From Pseudomonadota bacterium (GTDB lineage: Bacteria > Pseudomonadota > Gammaproteobacteria > Pseudomonadales > Pseudohongiellaceae): DNA of 64,000 bases. A model generated the notes under the pieces. The model made no database searches, was not told where the DNA came from, and worked only from the letters and a program-made list of their open reading frames with translations. The position numbers were made by a program, and so were the translations under genes. Location: NCBI GenBank assembly GCA_027621405.1, contig JAQCBT010000016.1, positions 1 through 64,000 of the forward strand. The letters are read 5' to 3'. Within the stretch, counting starts at the first letter, position 1, and each line of letters begins with the position of its first letter. Of the stretch, positions 25,947 through 35,918 are shown in pieces.

Positions 25947-26581
25947 TGTCTCGCTTGGGTCTTCTTGGTGGCATGTTCGACCCGGTTCATAAGGCACATG
26001 TCGGTGCTGCGCGATTCGCGCTGGAGTTACTGCAGCTCGATTGCGTAAAGATGCTTCCCTGCAAAAAGCCCAATCACCGTGAGTCCAGTTTGGCTTCAGC
26101 GGAGCACAGGCTGGCCATGTTACGGCTGGCCCTGGGGAGAGAACGACAGATTGAGGCCGATCCGCTGGAACTCAATCGCGAAGGGGTGTCCTACTCAATT
26201 GATACGGTAGCGTATTTCAGGGAATTACTCGGCGATACACAGATTGTGTTTATTCTGGGTGTCGATGCAATGAATGCGCTCCCCAGATGGCATCAATGGC
26301 AAGCAATGTTTGAGTATTGCCATTTCCTAGTCCTGGGTCGTGGGCACGAGCAGATCGATAGCGCAACCAGTGAGGCAATTGGCTTCTCGCGCCGGGCCGT
26401 GTCAAACCCGACAGAACTGTTCGAGGAACCTCACGGTCGAATCTTTTTGGCCGGTGAGTTCGATTTCGAAGGTTCTTCTTCGGAAGTGCGGGAGTTGATC
26501 GCTGCAGGCAGATCAACGAGCAATTTGCTGGAGGTTGGGGTGGCCGCTTATATAAAGGAGCATGGCTTGTATCGAGCCTGA
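25943..26581 (+). CDS. nadD: Nicotinate-nucleotide adenylyltransferase
   Basis: The 212-residue enzyme transfers AMP from ATP to nicotinate mononucleotide in NAD synthesis. The nucleotidyltransferase motif [12 protein letters not shown] (H16, H19) lies at the N-terminus. [18 protein letters not shown] and SSSEVRELI (the ISST/SxxxR motif) complete the active site. It overlaps the proA stop and is followed by rsfS after 23 bases, the conserved nadD-rsfS-rlmH arrangement. Confidence 0.96.
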   Translation: MMSRLGLLGGMFDPVHKAHVGAARFALELLQLDCVKMLPCKKPNHRESSLASAEHRLAMLRLALGRERQIEADPLELNREGVSYSIDTVAYFRELLGDTQIVFILGVDAMNALPRWHQWQAMFEYCHFLVLGRGHEQIDSATSEAIGFSRRAVSNPTELFEEPHGRIFLAGEFDFEGSSSEVRELIAAGRSTSNLLEVGVAAYIKEHGLYRA

Positions 26582-26604
26582 TTCGTCTTGGGTCGTGCAG
26601 AGTT

Positions 26605-26997
26605 ATGCAGGATAGTGAACTGAAGGAATCAAAATTGGATAGCAAGAAATTATCGCAGCTGGTTGTGAATGCGCTCGATGACATGAAGGGCGAATCAATC
26701 AGCTGTATCAATGTAAAGAAGCTGACTGAGATTACTGACTATATGGTAATCGCCACCGGACGCTCTAATACCCACGTCAAGGCTTTGGCAGATGCGGTGA
26801 CAACGAAGGCCAAAGAAGCCGGAGTTGAAGTGGTAGGGGTGGAAGGCAAGATGCAATCGGAATGGGTATTGGTCGATGTGGGCGATGTGGTGGTACACAT
26901 CATGATGGCACCCGTGCGTGCGCTGTATAACCTGGAAGATCTCTGGAGCTTCCAACAAGTCGATGGCAACGACGGCAAGGATACAGGGAAGCGTTAG
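26605..26997 (+). CDS. rsfS: Ribosome silencing factor RsfS
   Basis: The 130-residue protein binds L14 on the 50S subunit and blocks subunit joining during starvation. It has the family core VVNALDDMKGESISCINVKKLTEITDYMVIATGRSNTHVKALADAV and the C-terminal VHIMMAPVRALYNLEDLW. The N-terminal 13 residues are charged and variable, and the last ten after LEDLW are an extra tail. It lies between nadD and rlmH. Confidence 0.96.
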   Translation: MQDSELKESKLDSKKLSQLVVNALDDMKGESISCINVKKLTEITDYMVIATGRSNTHVKALADAVTTKAKEAGVEVVGVEGKMQSEWVLVDVGDVVVHIMMAPVRALYNLEDLWSFQQVDGNDGKDTGKR

Positions 26998-27036
26998 ACC
27001 GAGCTTCCCGGATGTCTTTCGTAGTCCTGAAGGTAT

Positions 27037-27507
27037 ATGAGAATCAGGCTTATTTCAGTTGGCACTCGAATGCCGGGCTGGGTTAACGAGGGCGTGGAAG
27101 AGTATGCCAGGCGAATCCAGAATGATCTGGGGTTCTCTCTGATTGAAGTGCCTTTGGCCAAACGCAGCAAGGCGCAGGCGGTAGCCCAGTTCATGGCAAA
27201 AGAGGGCGATGCCATGCTGGGCAAGATCGATCGTGATGAATTTGTGGTGGCCCTGGATGTGAAGGGTAAGTCCCTGGATACTTCCGCGCTGGCGGCTCGC
27301 TTGCAATATTTTCGCGAGGAGAGCCGTAATATCTGCCTGCTGATAGGCGGGCCTGATGGGCTGCACCCGAGCTGCCTGGCGCGTGCCGATGAAAAATGGT
27401 CGCTGTCGGCGCTTACCCTGCCTCATCCCTTGGTGCGAGTCCTGATCACCGAGCAACTCTACCGTGCCCATAGCCTCTTGCAGGGGCACCCCTATCATCG
27501 GGAATAA
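27037..27507 (+). CDS. rlmH: 23S rRNA (pseudouridine1915-N3)-methyltransferase RlmH
   Basis: The 156-residue SPOUT-class enzyme methylates pseudouridine 1915 in helix 69 of 23S rRNA. The knot region shows ICLLIGGPDGLHPSCLARADEKWSLSALTLPHPLVRVLITEQLYRAHSLLQGHPYHRE, with the GGP SAM-binding turn and the invariant HPYHR C-terminus. Its length equals E. coli RlmH (155). It is followed by 195 bases without a gene before mrdA, where I see no strong promoter. Confidence 0.97.
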   Translation: MRIRLISVGTRMPGWVNEGVEEYARRIQNDLGFSLIEVPLAKRSKAQAVAQFMAKEGDAMLGKIDRDEFVVALDVKGKSLDTSALAARLQYFREESRNICLLIGGPDGLHPSCLARADEKWSLSALTLPHPLVRVLITEQLYRAHSLLQGHPYHRE

Positions 27508-27702
27508 AAGCGCAGGAACGGGCTCCCAGGGAGTCAGTTAGCATTAAAATTCCCGGAAAATCAGTTAAACTAGCACTAAAGGCGGTTGAAAACTTTTGCG
27601 GGAATCTACGGTCTAAAATCCCCGGGGGCCTGCGCCAGCCGGCCATCAAGCGCGACTCCAGGCAGCCGACTTAATACTTAACGGACAGAATACTCCTACA
27701 CT

Positions 27703-29688
27703 ATGAACGGCAAGTGGCAACTCAAGGATCATGAAGCCGAGCGTCAGCTCTTTAATCGCCGGCTGACTGCCGCGGGCATCGTGGTGGGCTTGCTGTTCGC
27801 TGCCCTGATAGCCAAGCTTGTCAATCTGCAGGTTCAGCAATACGAGTACTTCAGCGCGCGTGCCGACGGTAATCGGCTGCACTCTCAATATGTGCCTCCA
27901 GCCCGGGGGCTGATCTTCGACCGCTCAGGGGAACTGCTGGCGGACAATCAGCCCATCTTCAACCTGACCGTGGTGAAGGAGCAGGTTCCAGACATGGAAG
28001 CTATGCTCGAGCGCTTGTCGGGCATGATCAGTCTCACCGCAGACGACATAGAGCAGTTCGAAAATCGATTGCGACGAAACCGGGTACCTTACACCTCCGT
28101 TCCCTTGCGCTATGTATTGAGCGATGAAGAAAAATCCCGCATAGCCGTCAATGGCCACCTGCTTCCTGGGGTCGCGATCGAACCCCAGTTCGTGCGTCGC
28201 TATCCGCTCGCAGACCTGACGGCCCATGCGGTTGGTTATGTCTCGGAGATAAATCGCGAAGAACTGGACCGCCTCAGCGATGAAGAGCGCGAAAATTATG
28301 GTGGCACCAACCATATTGGCAAGTCCGGTATAGAGCGAACCTACGAAGAATTACTGCATGGCAGGGTGGGTTACGAGATTGTTGAAAAGAATAATCGTGG
28401 TCAGGTCATGCGGCGTCTGGATCGAACTGATCCTGTCGCAGGCAGGAACATCACCCTGCACATGGATGCCGAACTGCAGATCGCTGCTGAAGAGGCCCTG
28501 GGAGATTTCCGCGGTGCAGTAGTAGCCATCGACCCCAATACCGGCGGCATCCTGGCCATGATCAGCAAGCCGGGGTTCGATCCCAATCTGTTTGTCACCG
28601 GTATCAGCAACAAGGACTATTCGGTACTGGTGAACGACAGGATTAACACGCCGCTGTTCGATCGAACTACCAATCCTTACCCGCCTGGCTCCACCTTGAA
28701 ACCCTTCATAGGGATGGGCGGTTTGCAGCACGAATTCGTGGATTACGATTTCTCGATCCAGGATCCCGGGTATTTCCGCCTGCCTGGTGTTGCCTACCGC
28801 TGGGGTGACTACACGCTTCGCACTGCCATAGGGGGAGGGCACGGCCGCACCAACCTGCAGAAGGCGATTTATCAATCCTGCGACACATTCTTTTATGATC
28901 TCGGGCATCGCATGGGGATCGACACCATGCATGACTTCCTGTCCCAATTTGGATTTGGCGACAACTTTGCCCTCGACATCAGTTATGCCCGCACCGGTGT
29001 GCTGCCTTCACGTGACTGGAAACGTGAGAGCCGAGGCGAACCCTGGTATCCAGGCGACACTATCAACTCCTCTATAGGGCAGGGGTATATGTGGGCCACA
29101 CCCCTGCAGTTGGCCACCGCCGCCGCCATCATGGCGAACAAGGGCAAAGTGGTGCAGCCGCGTATGCTGAAGGCAGTGGACGGGAAACCCGTAGAACCTG
29201 AAAACAACAATCCGGTTCCAGACCTGGTGGTGCAGGACGAGGACTACTGGCGCTATATTCACGAATCCATGACCATGGTTGTGCATCGCCCCTATTCCGA
29301 TGTGTTCAGGGACTACGGCACAGCCTTTGAGGCCATCGCCATGGCAGACAGGGATATGCCTTACAAGATGGCAGGCAAGTCAGGAACCGCCCAGGTGGTA
29401 GGCATCAGCCAGGATATCCTTTCCAGCACCGACATCGAAGTGTCGGACCTGAACAAGGATCATGGCTTGTTCATCTCCTTCGCGCCGGCATTGCATGATG
29501 CGATCAAACCGCAGATTGCTATCGCTGTATTCGTAGAAAATGGCGAGCATGGAAGCAGCGTCGCCGGCCCTATTGCCAAGGCCATAACCGATAAATACCT
29601 GCTGGATATTCTCAAGCTGGATTTCGATGTGCTGGATGCCGAAGCGGAATCCATGAATCAGCTTATCTCCCAGGCTGCTGATGATTAA
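27703..29688 (+). CDS. mrdA: Penicillin-binding protein 2 (elongasome transpeptidase)
   Basis: The 661-residue class B PBP cross-links peptidoglycan during lateral growth with RodA. It has one N-terminal transmembrane helix (LTAAGIVVGLLFAALIAKLVNLQV) and the pedestal domain (ARGLIFDRSGELLADNQP). The transpeptidase motifs are S330-T-L-K, S392-C-D394 and K559-S-G-T. The catalytic serine has the same number as in E. coli PBP2. The gene overlaps rodA by eight bases. Beta-lactams such as mecillinam target this protein family. Confidence 0.97.
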   Translation: MNGKWQLKDHEAERQLFNRRLTAAGIVVGLLFAALIAKLVNLQVQQYEYFSARADGNRLHSQYVPPARGLIFDRSGELLADNQPIFNLTVVKEQVPDMEAMLERLSGMISLTADDIEQFENRLRRNRVPYTSVPLRYVLSDEEKSRIAVNGHLLPGVAIEPQFVRRYPLADLTAHAVGYVSEINREELDRLSDEERENYGGTNHIGKSGIERTYEELLHGRVGYEIVEKNNRGQVMRRLDRTDPVAGRNITLHMDAELQIAAEEALGDFRGAVVAIDPNTGGILAMISKPGFDPNLFVTGISNKDYSVLVNDRINTPLFDRTTNPYPPGSTLKPFIGMGGLQHEFVDYDFSIQDPGYFRLPGVAYRWGDYTLRTAIGGGHGRTNLQKAIYQSCDTFFYDLGHRMGIDTMHDFLSQFGFGDNFALDISYARTGVLPSRDWKRESRGEPWYPGDTINSSIGQGYMWATPLQLATAAAIMANKGKVVQPRMLKAVDGKPVEPENNNPVPDLVVQDEDYWRYIHESMTMVVHRPYSDVFRDYGTAFEAIAMADRDMPYKMAGKSGTAQVVGISQDILSSTDIEVSDLNKDHGLFISFAPALHDAIKPQIAIAVFVENGEHGSSVAGPIAKAITDKYLLDILKLDFDVLDAEAESMNQLISQAADD

Positions 29689-30829
29689 TCAGGATTTTGT
29701 CCGCCAGACCACTGGCTTCTATCAGCCAGGAAAGGGTGGCAGCACCATCTGGCGCAGCCTGCACACTGACCCACCGCTGGTCATCGGCCTTGTTCTGCTG
29801 GGCTGCTTCGGCTTGTTTGTCCTGTATAGCGCCAGTGATGGCGACAGCAATCTGGTTCGACGGCAGGGGCTGCTCATGCTGGTTGGCTTGTTGGTAATGT
29901 TTGTCGTTGCCCAGTTCAATGTGCATTTCTATCGGCGCTGGTCGCCGTCAATGTACGCTGCAGGTCTGGGTTTGCTGGGTCTGGTCCTGGCAATTGGTAC
30001 GGAAGAGAACGGTGCGAAGAGTTGGCTGAACCTGCCCGGCCTGCCCAGCTTTCAGCCTTCTGAACTGATGAAGTTCGTCGTGCCCATGCTCCTGGCCTGG
30101 TATCTTGCCAGCCGGCCCTTGCCGCCCCGATTCAAACACTTGTTCTGGGCAGCCTTGATGATCCTGCTACCGGCAGCGTTGATCGTGCTGCAGAACGATA
30201 CCGGTACCGCTATCATGGTGTTCATGTCCGGTGTATTCGTGGTGTTGCTGGCGGGCATCAAGTGGCGCATCGTGTTTTCCGGCTTCATTGCCCTGATGCT
30301 GGTGTCGCCAGCCTGGTACCTGTTCCTGGCACAGGAACACCAGAAGAACCGCATCCTCACCTTCTTCGATCCTTACCGGGATCCCACGGGAGCAGGGTAC
30401 AACATCATCCAGTCCCAGATTGCCATCGGCTCTGGCGGCATCTACGGCAAGGGCTATGGCAATGGCGCCCAGTCACACCTGGATTTCATTCCCGAGAGCA
30501 ACACCGATTTCATCATGGCGGTGCTGGCCGAGGAATTCGGCTTGCTGGGTATCCTGTTCCTTATCTGTCTGTATCTTTTCGTGCTGGTGCGTGGCTTTTA
30601 CATCGCCTACACCGCGAAAGACATGTTTAGCCGACTATTGGCGGGAAGTATTACGCTTACCTTTTTCTTCTATGTCTTCGTCAACATGGCCATGGTTTCC
30701 GGTCTGCTGCCGGTGATAGGCTTGCCTCTGCCACTGATCAGTCGGGGCGGAACATCCGTCATTACCATGTTTGTTGGCTTCGGCCTGCTTATGTCCATCC
30801 ATACTCACGGGCTTCGCAATAGATCATAA
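29681..30829 (+). CDS. rodA: Rod-shape-determining peptidoglycan polymerase RodA
   Basis: The 382-residue SEDS glycosyltransferase polymerises lipid II in the elongasome. About ten transmembrane helices are seen, with the SEDS signatures NGAKSWLNLPGLPSFQPSELMKF, a long periplasmic loop including FFDPYRDPTGAGYNIIQSQIAIGSGG, then HLDFIPESNTDFIMAVLAEEFG, and the C-terminal PLPLISRGGTS. It begins inside mrdA. In many relatives mltB follows; here rlpA follows after 165 bases. Confidence 0.97.
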   Translation: MINQDFVRQTTGFYQPGKGGSTIWRSLHTDPPLVIGLVLLGCFGLFVLYSASDGDSNLVRRQGLLMLVGLLVMFVVAQFNVHFYRRWSPSMYAAGLGLLGLVLAIGTEENGAKSWLNLPGLPSFQPSELMKFVVPMLLAWYLASRPLPPRFKHLFWAALMILLPAALIVLQNDTGTAIMVFMSGVFVVLLAGIKWRIVFSGFIALMLVSPAWYLFLAQEHQKNRILTFFDPYRDPTGAGYNIIQSQIAIGSGGIYGKGYGNGAQSHLDFIPESNTDFIMAVLAEEFGLLGILFLICLYLFVLVRGFYIAYTAKDMFSRLLAGSITLTFFFYVFVNMAMVSGLLPVIGLPLPLISRGGTSVITMFVGFGLLMSIHTHGLRNRS

Positions 30830-30994
30830 CAATTTGATTTATAAGGATTTATTTTTTCCTACCCGAACTACCGGCCTAAATTTTCCGAATTTGACTATTG
30901 CTAGTCTTCAATCCCGGCCGACTGTTGTTAAAATAATTCTGCAAACGGACGCTAAGTAGTTCAATTAATTCAATTTTCCCGGGAGCGGGGTTTT

Positions 30995-31861
30995 ATGAAT
31001 TCAGCTATCCAGCCTCTCGTCCGCATGCTGCTGCCTTTGGCATTGGCAACGGTGTTGGTTGCCTGCGGATCGACCCCGGCGCCTACCAGCTCTAATCACG
31101 GCAGTCGTTACAGCATCCAACAGGACAGGGCGCCTTCGCGTGAGGTGGATATCGCCTCGATTCCCGACGTAGTTCCGGAGCCGGTTAATCGAACCCGGGC
31201 AGGCAATGTGAGCCCCTACACGGTACTGGGTAAGACTTACACCGTGTTGCCAACAGAAGAAGGCTACCAGGAGCGGGGTGTCGCTTCCTGGTACGGTGAG
31301 AAGTTCCATGGGCACCAGACTTCCAACGGCGAAATTTTTGATATGTACAAGGTTTCCGCAGCCCACAAGTCCTTACCCATACCCAGCTATCTGCGGGTGA
31401 CGAATCTGGATAACAATCGCAGCATCGTGGTCAGGGTCAACGATCGCGGGCCATTCCATGGTGATCGCATCATCGATCTGTCCTATGCGGCAGCCCTGAA
31501 GCTGGGCTATGCAGATCGGGGTACGGCACGAGTACAGTTGGAGGCGATCGTCGTGAATTCCGATATAGGAAGCAGAACTCTTGCCGTCAATTCGCGGTCT
31601 AATACGGTAGTAGATCCCATCGCAGGTGCGAAATATATCCAGGTCGGGGCGTTTTCCAGCCTCGATACGGCAAGGGAGTTGTCCCGGGAGTTGGATACGC
31701 TCACGGACCGACCGGTATTTATCCGGTCAATCAACAGTCGGGAAAATGGGGTCTTGCATCGAGTGCGAATCGGCCCCATAGAGAACGATGGTGAAATTCA
31801 ATCTTTGAGCAGGCGCGTAGTTGCTGCAAATCTGGGTAGACCTTACACTGTCACCGAATGA
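30995..31861 (+). CDS. rlpA: RlpA family septal/lytic lipoprotein with SPOR domain
   Basis: The 288-residue lipoprotein has a type II signal peptide ending LVAC (Cys23 region). It then has the double-psi beta-barrel RlpA domain (RGVASWYGEKFHGHQTSNGEIFDMYKVSAAHKSLPIPSYLRVTNLDNNRSIVVRVNDRGPF) with the catalytic Asp in VNDRGPF. A C-terminal SPOR domain (KYIQVGAFSSLDTARELSRELD) binds denuded glycan at the septum. Pseudomonas RlpA is a lytic transglycosylase acting on such glycan. It precedes dacA as usual for this cluster. Confidence 0.95.
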   Translation: MNSAIQPLVRMLLPLALATVLVACGSTPAPTSSNHGSRYSIQQDRAPSREVDIASIPDVVPEPVNRTRAGNVSPYTVLGKTYTVLPTEEGYQERGVASWYGEKFHGHQTSNGEIFDMYKVSAAHKSLPIPSYLRVTNLDNNRSIVVRVNDRGPFHGDRIIDLSYAAALKLGYADRGTARVQLEAIVVNSDIGSRTLAVNSRSNTVVDPIAGAKYIQVGAFSSLDTARELSRELDTLTDRPVFIRSINSRENGVLHRVRIGPIENDGEIQSLSRRVVAANLGRPYTVTE

Positions 31862-31953
31862 CAGGTTTCGTCTATTCCCCGGATATCTGGTAGCCAGATC
31901 GGGGTTCCCTGATCGCCCCCCGCACTGCTTGGCAATACACTAAACTGATTTTG

Positions 31954-33141
31954 ATGGATGATTCTATGCTCCTCAGGCGCAAAAAATTTCTGCTAATTAC
32001 TTCCTTCGTGGCTTTCGTCACGCTGCTAACAGGCAACCCGGCCGGGGCCCAGACCATTATTCCCCGCGCCCCTGATATCGCCGCCACCAGTTATATCCTG
32101 ATCGATGCCAAGACCGGACAGGTACTAGTGGAAGAGAACCCGGACGAGCCGTTGCCGCCAGCCAGTCTCACCAAGATCATGACCTCCTACATCGCCATCG
32201 AGGAAATCCTGACTGGAAACCTCTCGCTCAATGATATGGTGCACATCAGCGAGAAGGCCTGGCGCATGGAAGGCTCCAAGATGTTCGTTGAGGTGAATAC
32301 CCAGGTCTCCGTGGAAGACCTGCTGCGCGGCATCATCATCCAGTCCGGCAACGATGCCAGTGTGGCGATTGCGGAACATATAGCCGGCAGCGAAGAAGCT
32401 TTCGCCGACATGATGAATCAGTATGCCGAGGTGCTGGGTCTGCAGAACAGTTTCTTCATGAACTCCAGCGGCCTGGATACCGAGTTGTACTACAACACCA
32501 TGTCTGCCCGTGACCTGGCGATACTGGCCAGGGCGACAGTGGACAGGCATCGGGACTTCTATCCCATCTACGCTGAGCGCGAGTTCACTTACAACAATAT
32601 TCGCCAGAGCAATCGCAACAGCCTGTTGTTCCGGGACCGCAATGTAGACGGGCTGAAGACAGGCTGGACCGACGCAGCAGGTTACTGCCTGGTCGCATCC
32701 GCCGAGAGAGATGGTATGCGTCTGATCTCGGTAGTAACCGGTACTGCCAGTGAAGAGGCACGAGCCATCGAAACCCAGAAGCTGCTCACCTATGGTTTTC
32801 GTTATTACGAAACCCACAAGCTCTACGATGCTGACCAGGTGCTTACCTCTGTACCGGTTTACTCCGGTGCCGAGAGCTCGGTCGATCTGGGAATTGAAGA
32901 AGAAGTCTACGTGACAATCCCGCGGGGTCAGGCCGAAGCCATGACCGCGACAGTGGATGTGGACGAGGTAATCCGGGCGCCGCTGCAGGAGAGGCAGACC
33001 ATGGGCAAGGTCAACGTTATGCTGGGCGACGAGCTCATCTATAGCGGCGATGTGGTTGCCATGCGTGCTGTGGAAGAGGCCGGAGCCCTGAAGCGCTTCA
33101 TGGACTGGATCACGCTCATGTTTAGTGACGCGGCGGGTTAA
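31954..33141 (+). CDS. dacA: D-alanyl-D-alanine carboxypeptidase (PBP5/6 type)
   Basis: The 395-residue periplasmic PBP trims the fifth D-Ala of stem peptides. Motifs are S71-L-T-K74 (PPASLTKIM), S131-G-N133 (QSGNDASVA) and K235-T-G (DGLKTGWTDAAGYC). An N-terminal signal peptide ends near GNPAGAQT. The C-terminus (EAGALKRFMDWITLMFSD) is an amphipathic helix that anchors to the inner membrane. ATG at 31954 follows a TTG at 31951; ATG at 31966 would still leave a signal peptide. Confidence 0.96.
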   Translation: MDDSMLLRRKKFLLITSFVAFVTLLTGNPAGAQTIIPRAPDIAATSYILIDAKTGQVLVEENPDEPLPPASLTKIMTSYIAIEEILTGNLSLNDMVHISEKAWRMEGSKMFVEVNTQVSVEDLLRGIIIQSGNDASVAIAEHIAGSEEAFADMMNQYAEVLGLQNSFFMNSSGLDTELYYNTMSARDLAILARATVDRHRDFYPIYAEREFTYNNIRQSNRNSLLFRDRNVDGLKTGWTDAAGYCLVASAERDGMRLISVVTGTASEEARAIETQKLLTYGFRYYETHKLYDADQVLTSVPVYSGAESSVDLGIEEEVYVTIPRGQAEAMTATVDVDEVIRAPLQERQTMGKVNVMLGDELIYSGDVVAMRAVEEAGALKRFMDWITLMFSDAAG

Positions 33142-33149
33142 GTCAGCCC

Positions 33150-33434
33150 ATGATTGAATTCAATGATGTAACTGATGAAGCTCCGAAGATTGAATTTCCC
33201 TGCCTGTATCCGATCAAGATAATCGGTAGGTCTGTAGAGGGTTTCCAGGCGACTGTCATTGAGGTGGTAGAAAGACACACCGGGGATCTGGATGCCAATC
33301 TGATCAATGTCCAGTCCAGCGCCCAGAGCAACTATCTCTCCGTGCGAGTCACGATCGCTGCCACGGGCGAGGAACAACTGCGGAACCTCTTCGAAGACCT
33401 GAAAGCCCTGGAAAGCGTCAAGCTGGTTCTCTAG
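33150..33434 (+). CDS. ybeD: YbeD/DUF493 family protein
   Basis: The 94-residue ACT-like small protein shows EFPCLYPIKIIGRSVEGFQATVIEVVERH and SVRVTIAATGEEQLRNLFEDLKALESVKLVL, the DUF493 pattern. Its function is not established; its constant place between dacA and lipB suggests a link to lipoylation or envelope metabolism. It ends one base before the lipB start. Confidence 0.93.
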   Translation: MIEFNDVTDEAPKIEFPCLYPIKIIGRSVEGFQATVIEVVERHTGDLDANLINVQSSAQSNYLSVRVTIAATGEEQLRNLFEDLKALESVKLVL

Positions 33435-33435
33435 G

Positions 33436-34137
33436 GTGCGGCTAGCCAGCTACAAATGGATTCAGGCGACTGCGCCTGATGACAGTCCAGACCTGCCTCC
33501 CTTGATCGTGCGCCGCCTGGGGCTGCAGGATTACGAGCCCATATTCAAGTCCATGCGCTACCTGGCCGAGCATCCGCGGCCGGATCGGGCCGATGAGATC
33601 TGGCTGCTCAGCCACAAACCGGTGTTTACCCAGGGGCAGGCAGGGCGGGCTGAGCATATTCTCAATCCCGGCAAAATCCCTGTGGTACAGGTAGATCGCG
33701 GCGGACAGGTTACCTATCATGGTCCGGGGCAGCTGGTAGCCTATCTCCTGCTGGACGTACGGCGCCGGAAACTCGGGGTTCGCGGCCTGGTAGACCTGAT
33801 CGAGCGATCGATGATCGAAACCCTGGGCCAGTACGGAATTGCAGCGGAGCCCAGGTCCGGTGCTCCCGGTGTCTATGTCAATGATGCTAAAATAGGCGCC
33901 CTGGGGCTGAGAGTGAAGAATGGCTGGAGTTACCACGGCCTGAGCCTGAACGTCAGGATGGACCTCACTCCCTTTCATGGCATCAATCCCTGTGGCTTCG
34001 AGAAACTGGAGGTGACCCAGATATCGGACCTCGAACCCGAATTGGCCTCGAGGGAACTATTGCTGCAGGAAGTGAGCAGGCGCCTCACCAACAGACTCCT
34101 GGAAAATCTGGGATACATCGCTCCTTACACGGATTGA
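33436..34137 (+). CDS. lipB: Octanoyl-[ACP]:protein N-octanoyltransferase
   Basis: The 233-residue enzyme moves octanoate from ACP to lipoyl domains. The catalytic pair is Lys152 (NDAKIGALG) and Cys186 ([14 protein letters not shown]), and the [16 protein letters not shown] motif binds the acyl chain. The start is GTG at 33436, one base after the ybeD stop. An extra segment near residues 12-22 ([11 protein letters not shown]) precedes the conserved LGLQDY. lipA follows after 13 bases. Confidence 0.95.
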   Translation: MRLASYKWIQATAPDDSPDLPPLIVRRLGLQDYEPIFKSMRYLAEHPRPDRADEIWLLSHKPVFTQGQAGRAEHILNPGKIPVVQVDRGGQVTYHGPGQLVAYLLLDVRRRKLGVRGLVDLIERSMIETLGQYGIAAEPRSGAPGVYVNDAKIGALGLRVKNGWSYHGLSLNVRMDLTPFHGINPCGFEKLEVTQISDLEPELASRELLLQEVSRRLTNRLLENLGYIAPYTD

Positions 34138-34150
34138 AATACGACATACC

Positions 34151-35116
34151 ATGGCAGAAAGAAGACGACGCAATGTATTGATCGAAGGCGAAAAACTCCG
34201 CGGAGCCGACAAGTTGCGTCGCATTCCCGTGAAAGTGATTCCCACCACCGAATTGCCGACCAAGCCCGACTGGATTAGGGTCAAGATACCGGCTTCACCA
34301 AAGATCAGTCATATCAAGCAGAAATTGCGGGAGCATCGGCTCGCGTCCGTGTGTGAGGAAGCTTCCTGTCCTAACCTTGGCGAGTGTTTCAGCAACGGTA
34401 CCGCGACATTCATGATCATGGGCGACATCTGCACCAGGCGCTGTCCTTTCTGTGATGTTGCCCATGGCAAACCGAAGCCTCTCGCCGAAGATGAGCCGAG
34501 AGAGCTGGCACAGGCCATCGCCGAAATGGGGCTGAGCTATGTCGTCATCACGTCGGTAGACAGGGATGACCTGAAAGACAGTGGAGCCCAGCATTTTGCC
34601 AACTGCATCAGCGAGACTTACAAATACAATCCGGGTATCAAGGTCGAAGTGCTGGTACCCGATTTTCGCGGACGCATGGAAATCGCGGTGGATATCCTGA
34701 AAGAGACGCCACCGGATGTGTTCAACCATAATCTGGAAACCGTTCCCCGTCTGTACAAGCAGGCCCGACCCGGCGCTGATTACCAGTGGTCATTGGACCT
34801 GCTGCAGGCCTACAAGGCGAAATGCCCCCAGGTAATTACCAAGTCGGGGCTCATGCTGGGGCTGGGTGAAACCAATGAAGAAGTAAAAGAAGTGCTGCGC
34901 GATCTCAAGGCCCACGATGTGGACATGATTACCCTGGGCCAGTATCTGCAACCCAGTAAGGACCATCTCAGGGTAGAGCGTTTCGTTCACCCTTCAGAAT
35001 TTGAAGAGCTTAAGGTGTATGCCGAATCCCTGGGTTTTGCGCAGGTTGCCAGTGGTCCGCTGGTTCGCTCTTCCTATCATGCTGACAAGCAGGCTCATGG
35101 AGAAAATGTTTCCTGA
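34151..35116 (+). CDS. lipA: Lipoyl synthase
   Basis: The 321-residue radical-SAM enzyme inserts two sulfurs into octanoyl chains on lipoyl domains. Auxiliary-cluster cysteines are C68, C73 and C79 ([12 protein letters not shown]), and the radical-SAM cluster cysteines are C94, C98 and C101 (CTRRCPFC). [14 protein letters not shown] and the C-terminal [11 protein letters not shown] are standard. It is the last gene of the conserved lip cluster and is followed closely by an unrelated membrane-protein gene. Confidence 0.97.
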   Translation: MAERRRRNVLIEGEKLRGADKLRRIPVKVIPTTELPTKPDWIRVKIPASPKISHIKQKLREHRLASVCEEASCPNLGECFSNGTATFMIMGDICTRRCPFCDVAHGKPKPLAEDEPRELAQAIAEMGLSYVVITSVDRDDLKDSGAQHFANCISETYKYNPGIKVEVLVPDFRGRMEIAVDILKETPPDVFNHNLETVPRLYKQARPGADYQWSLDLLQAYKAKCPQVITKSGLMLGLGETNEEVKEVLRDLKAHDVDMITLGQYLQPSKDHLRVERFVHPSEFEELKVYAESLGFAQVASGPLVRSSYHADKQAHGENVS

Positions 35117-35127
35117 GTTTCTGCTGA

Positions 35128-35868
35128 ATGAAGATCAATCTTAAACAACTTCTGGTCAGCGCAATCTCTCTCCTGGTAGCCATCGCTACCGTAATTGGCT
35201 TTACCCGCAATGCAGCCTTAGTGGGAGAGCTGGCGCCTGTCCTGCGCGCGTTAATACTGGATCTGGCAGTTTTGTCCGCGCTGATTGCAGTCTTTCCGCT
35301 TAACCCCCTGTTTCGGGGACGTCCCGGAACATATGGTTTTGTTGTGTGTCTGCCAGCAATGGTTCCTGCATTGCTCTACTTTATATTCCTGTTACCGCAG
35401 CAGGCCAGCGGTGAAATCCTGGCTTCCCAGCTACGTAGCGACCTGGTGACAGATGGTTCCAGCAATGGCATTGTCGAAGTGGGATTCGCCTATCCCATAT
35501 ATACGCCCACCGTGAGTATTCGTAGCCAGGACTTGTATACCCGTCAGCTCAATATATTTTTGCGCATGATCGATGCCAATGGCGGGGAGACACTGTTTCG
35601 TGGTGTGCGGGAGCAGGTACCCGGCTCCGGGCTGAGTGTTGAAGCCAGCGTGCAGGGATTGTTGAGTCGTAATGAGGGGTACCTTCTCAATCCACTTACC
35701 CTGCCTCCCGGGAAAGAGATTCAGGGGCGCGCGGTATTCGTGATCAGTAATTTGCAGGATGGCACCAGCTTCATCGATGCCCTGGGCTATGCCTACCAGG
35801 CGCAATTCGAATTAAGGGATCCCCTGGATGGTTCCCTGGTGCAGGTGTTTCCGCTCAACCGCATCTAG
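35128..35868 (+). CDS. Membrane protein with periplasmic domain, function unknown
   Basis: I do not recognise a family. The 246-residue protein has three hydrophobic segments within the first 95 residues (LLVSAISLLVAIATVIGF, LDLAVLSALIAVFPL and VVCLPAMVPALLYFIFLL). A roughly 150-residue beta-rich domain follows (GFAYPIYTPTVSIRSQDLYTRQLNIFLRM ... FVISNLQDGTSFIDALGYAYQAQFEL). It starts 11 bases after lipA and may share its transcript, but nothing ties it to lipoylation. It is convergent with the sterol-desaturase-family gene. Confidence 0.8.
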   Translation: MKINLKQLLVSAISLLVAIATVIGFTRNAALVGELAPVLRALILDLAVLSALIAVFPLNPLFRGRPGTYGFVVCLPAMVPALLYFIFLLPQQASGEILASQLRSDLVTDGSSNGIVEVGFAYPIYTPTVSIRSQDLYTRQLNIFLRMIDANGGETLFRGVREQVPGSGLSVEASVQGLLSRNEGYLLNPLTLPPGKEIQGRAVFVISNLQDGTSFIDALGYAYQAQFELRDPLDGSLVQVFPLNRI

Positions 35869-35918
35869 AGAGCCTGGGAACCAGCAAAATCCTCCCCCGG
35901 GGAGCCTGCTGCTCCTGC

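Noticed and set aside
28870..28885. Unusual S-C-D instead of S-x-N in PBP2
   Set aside because: An SxD form of this motif is normal in the PBP2/MrdA group, so it is not a defect.
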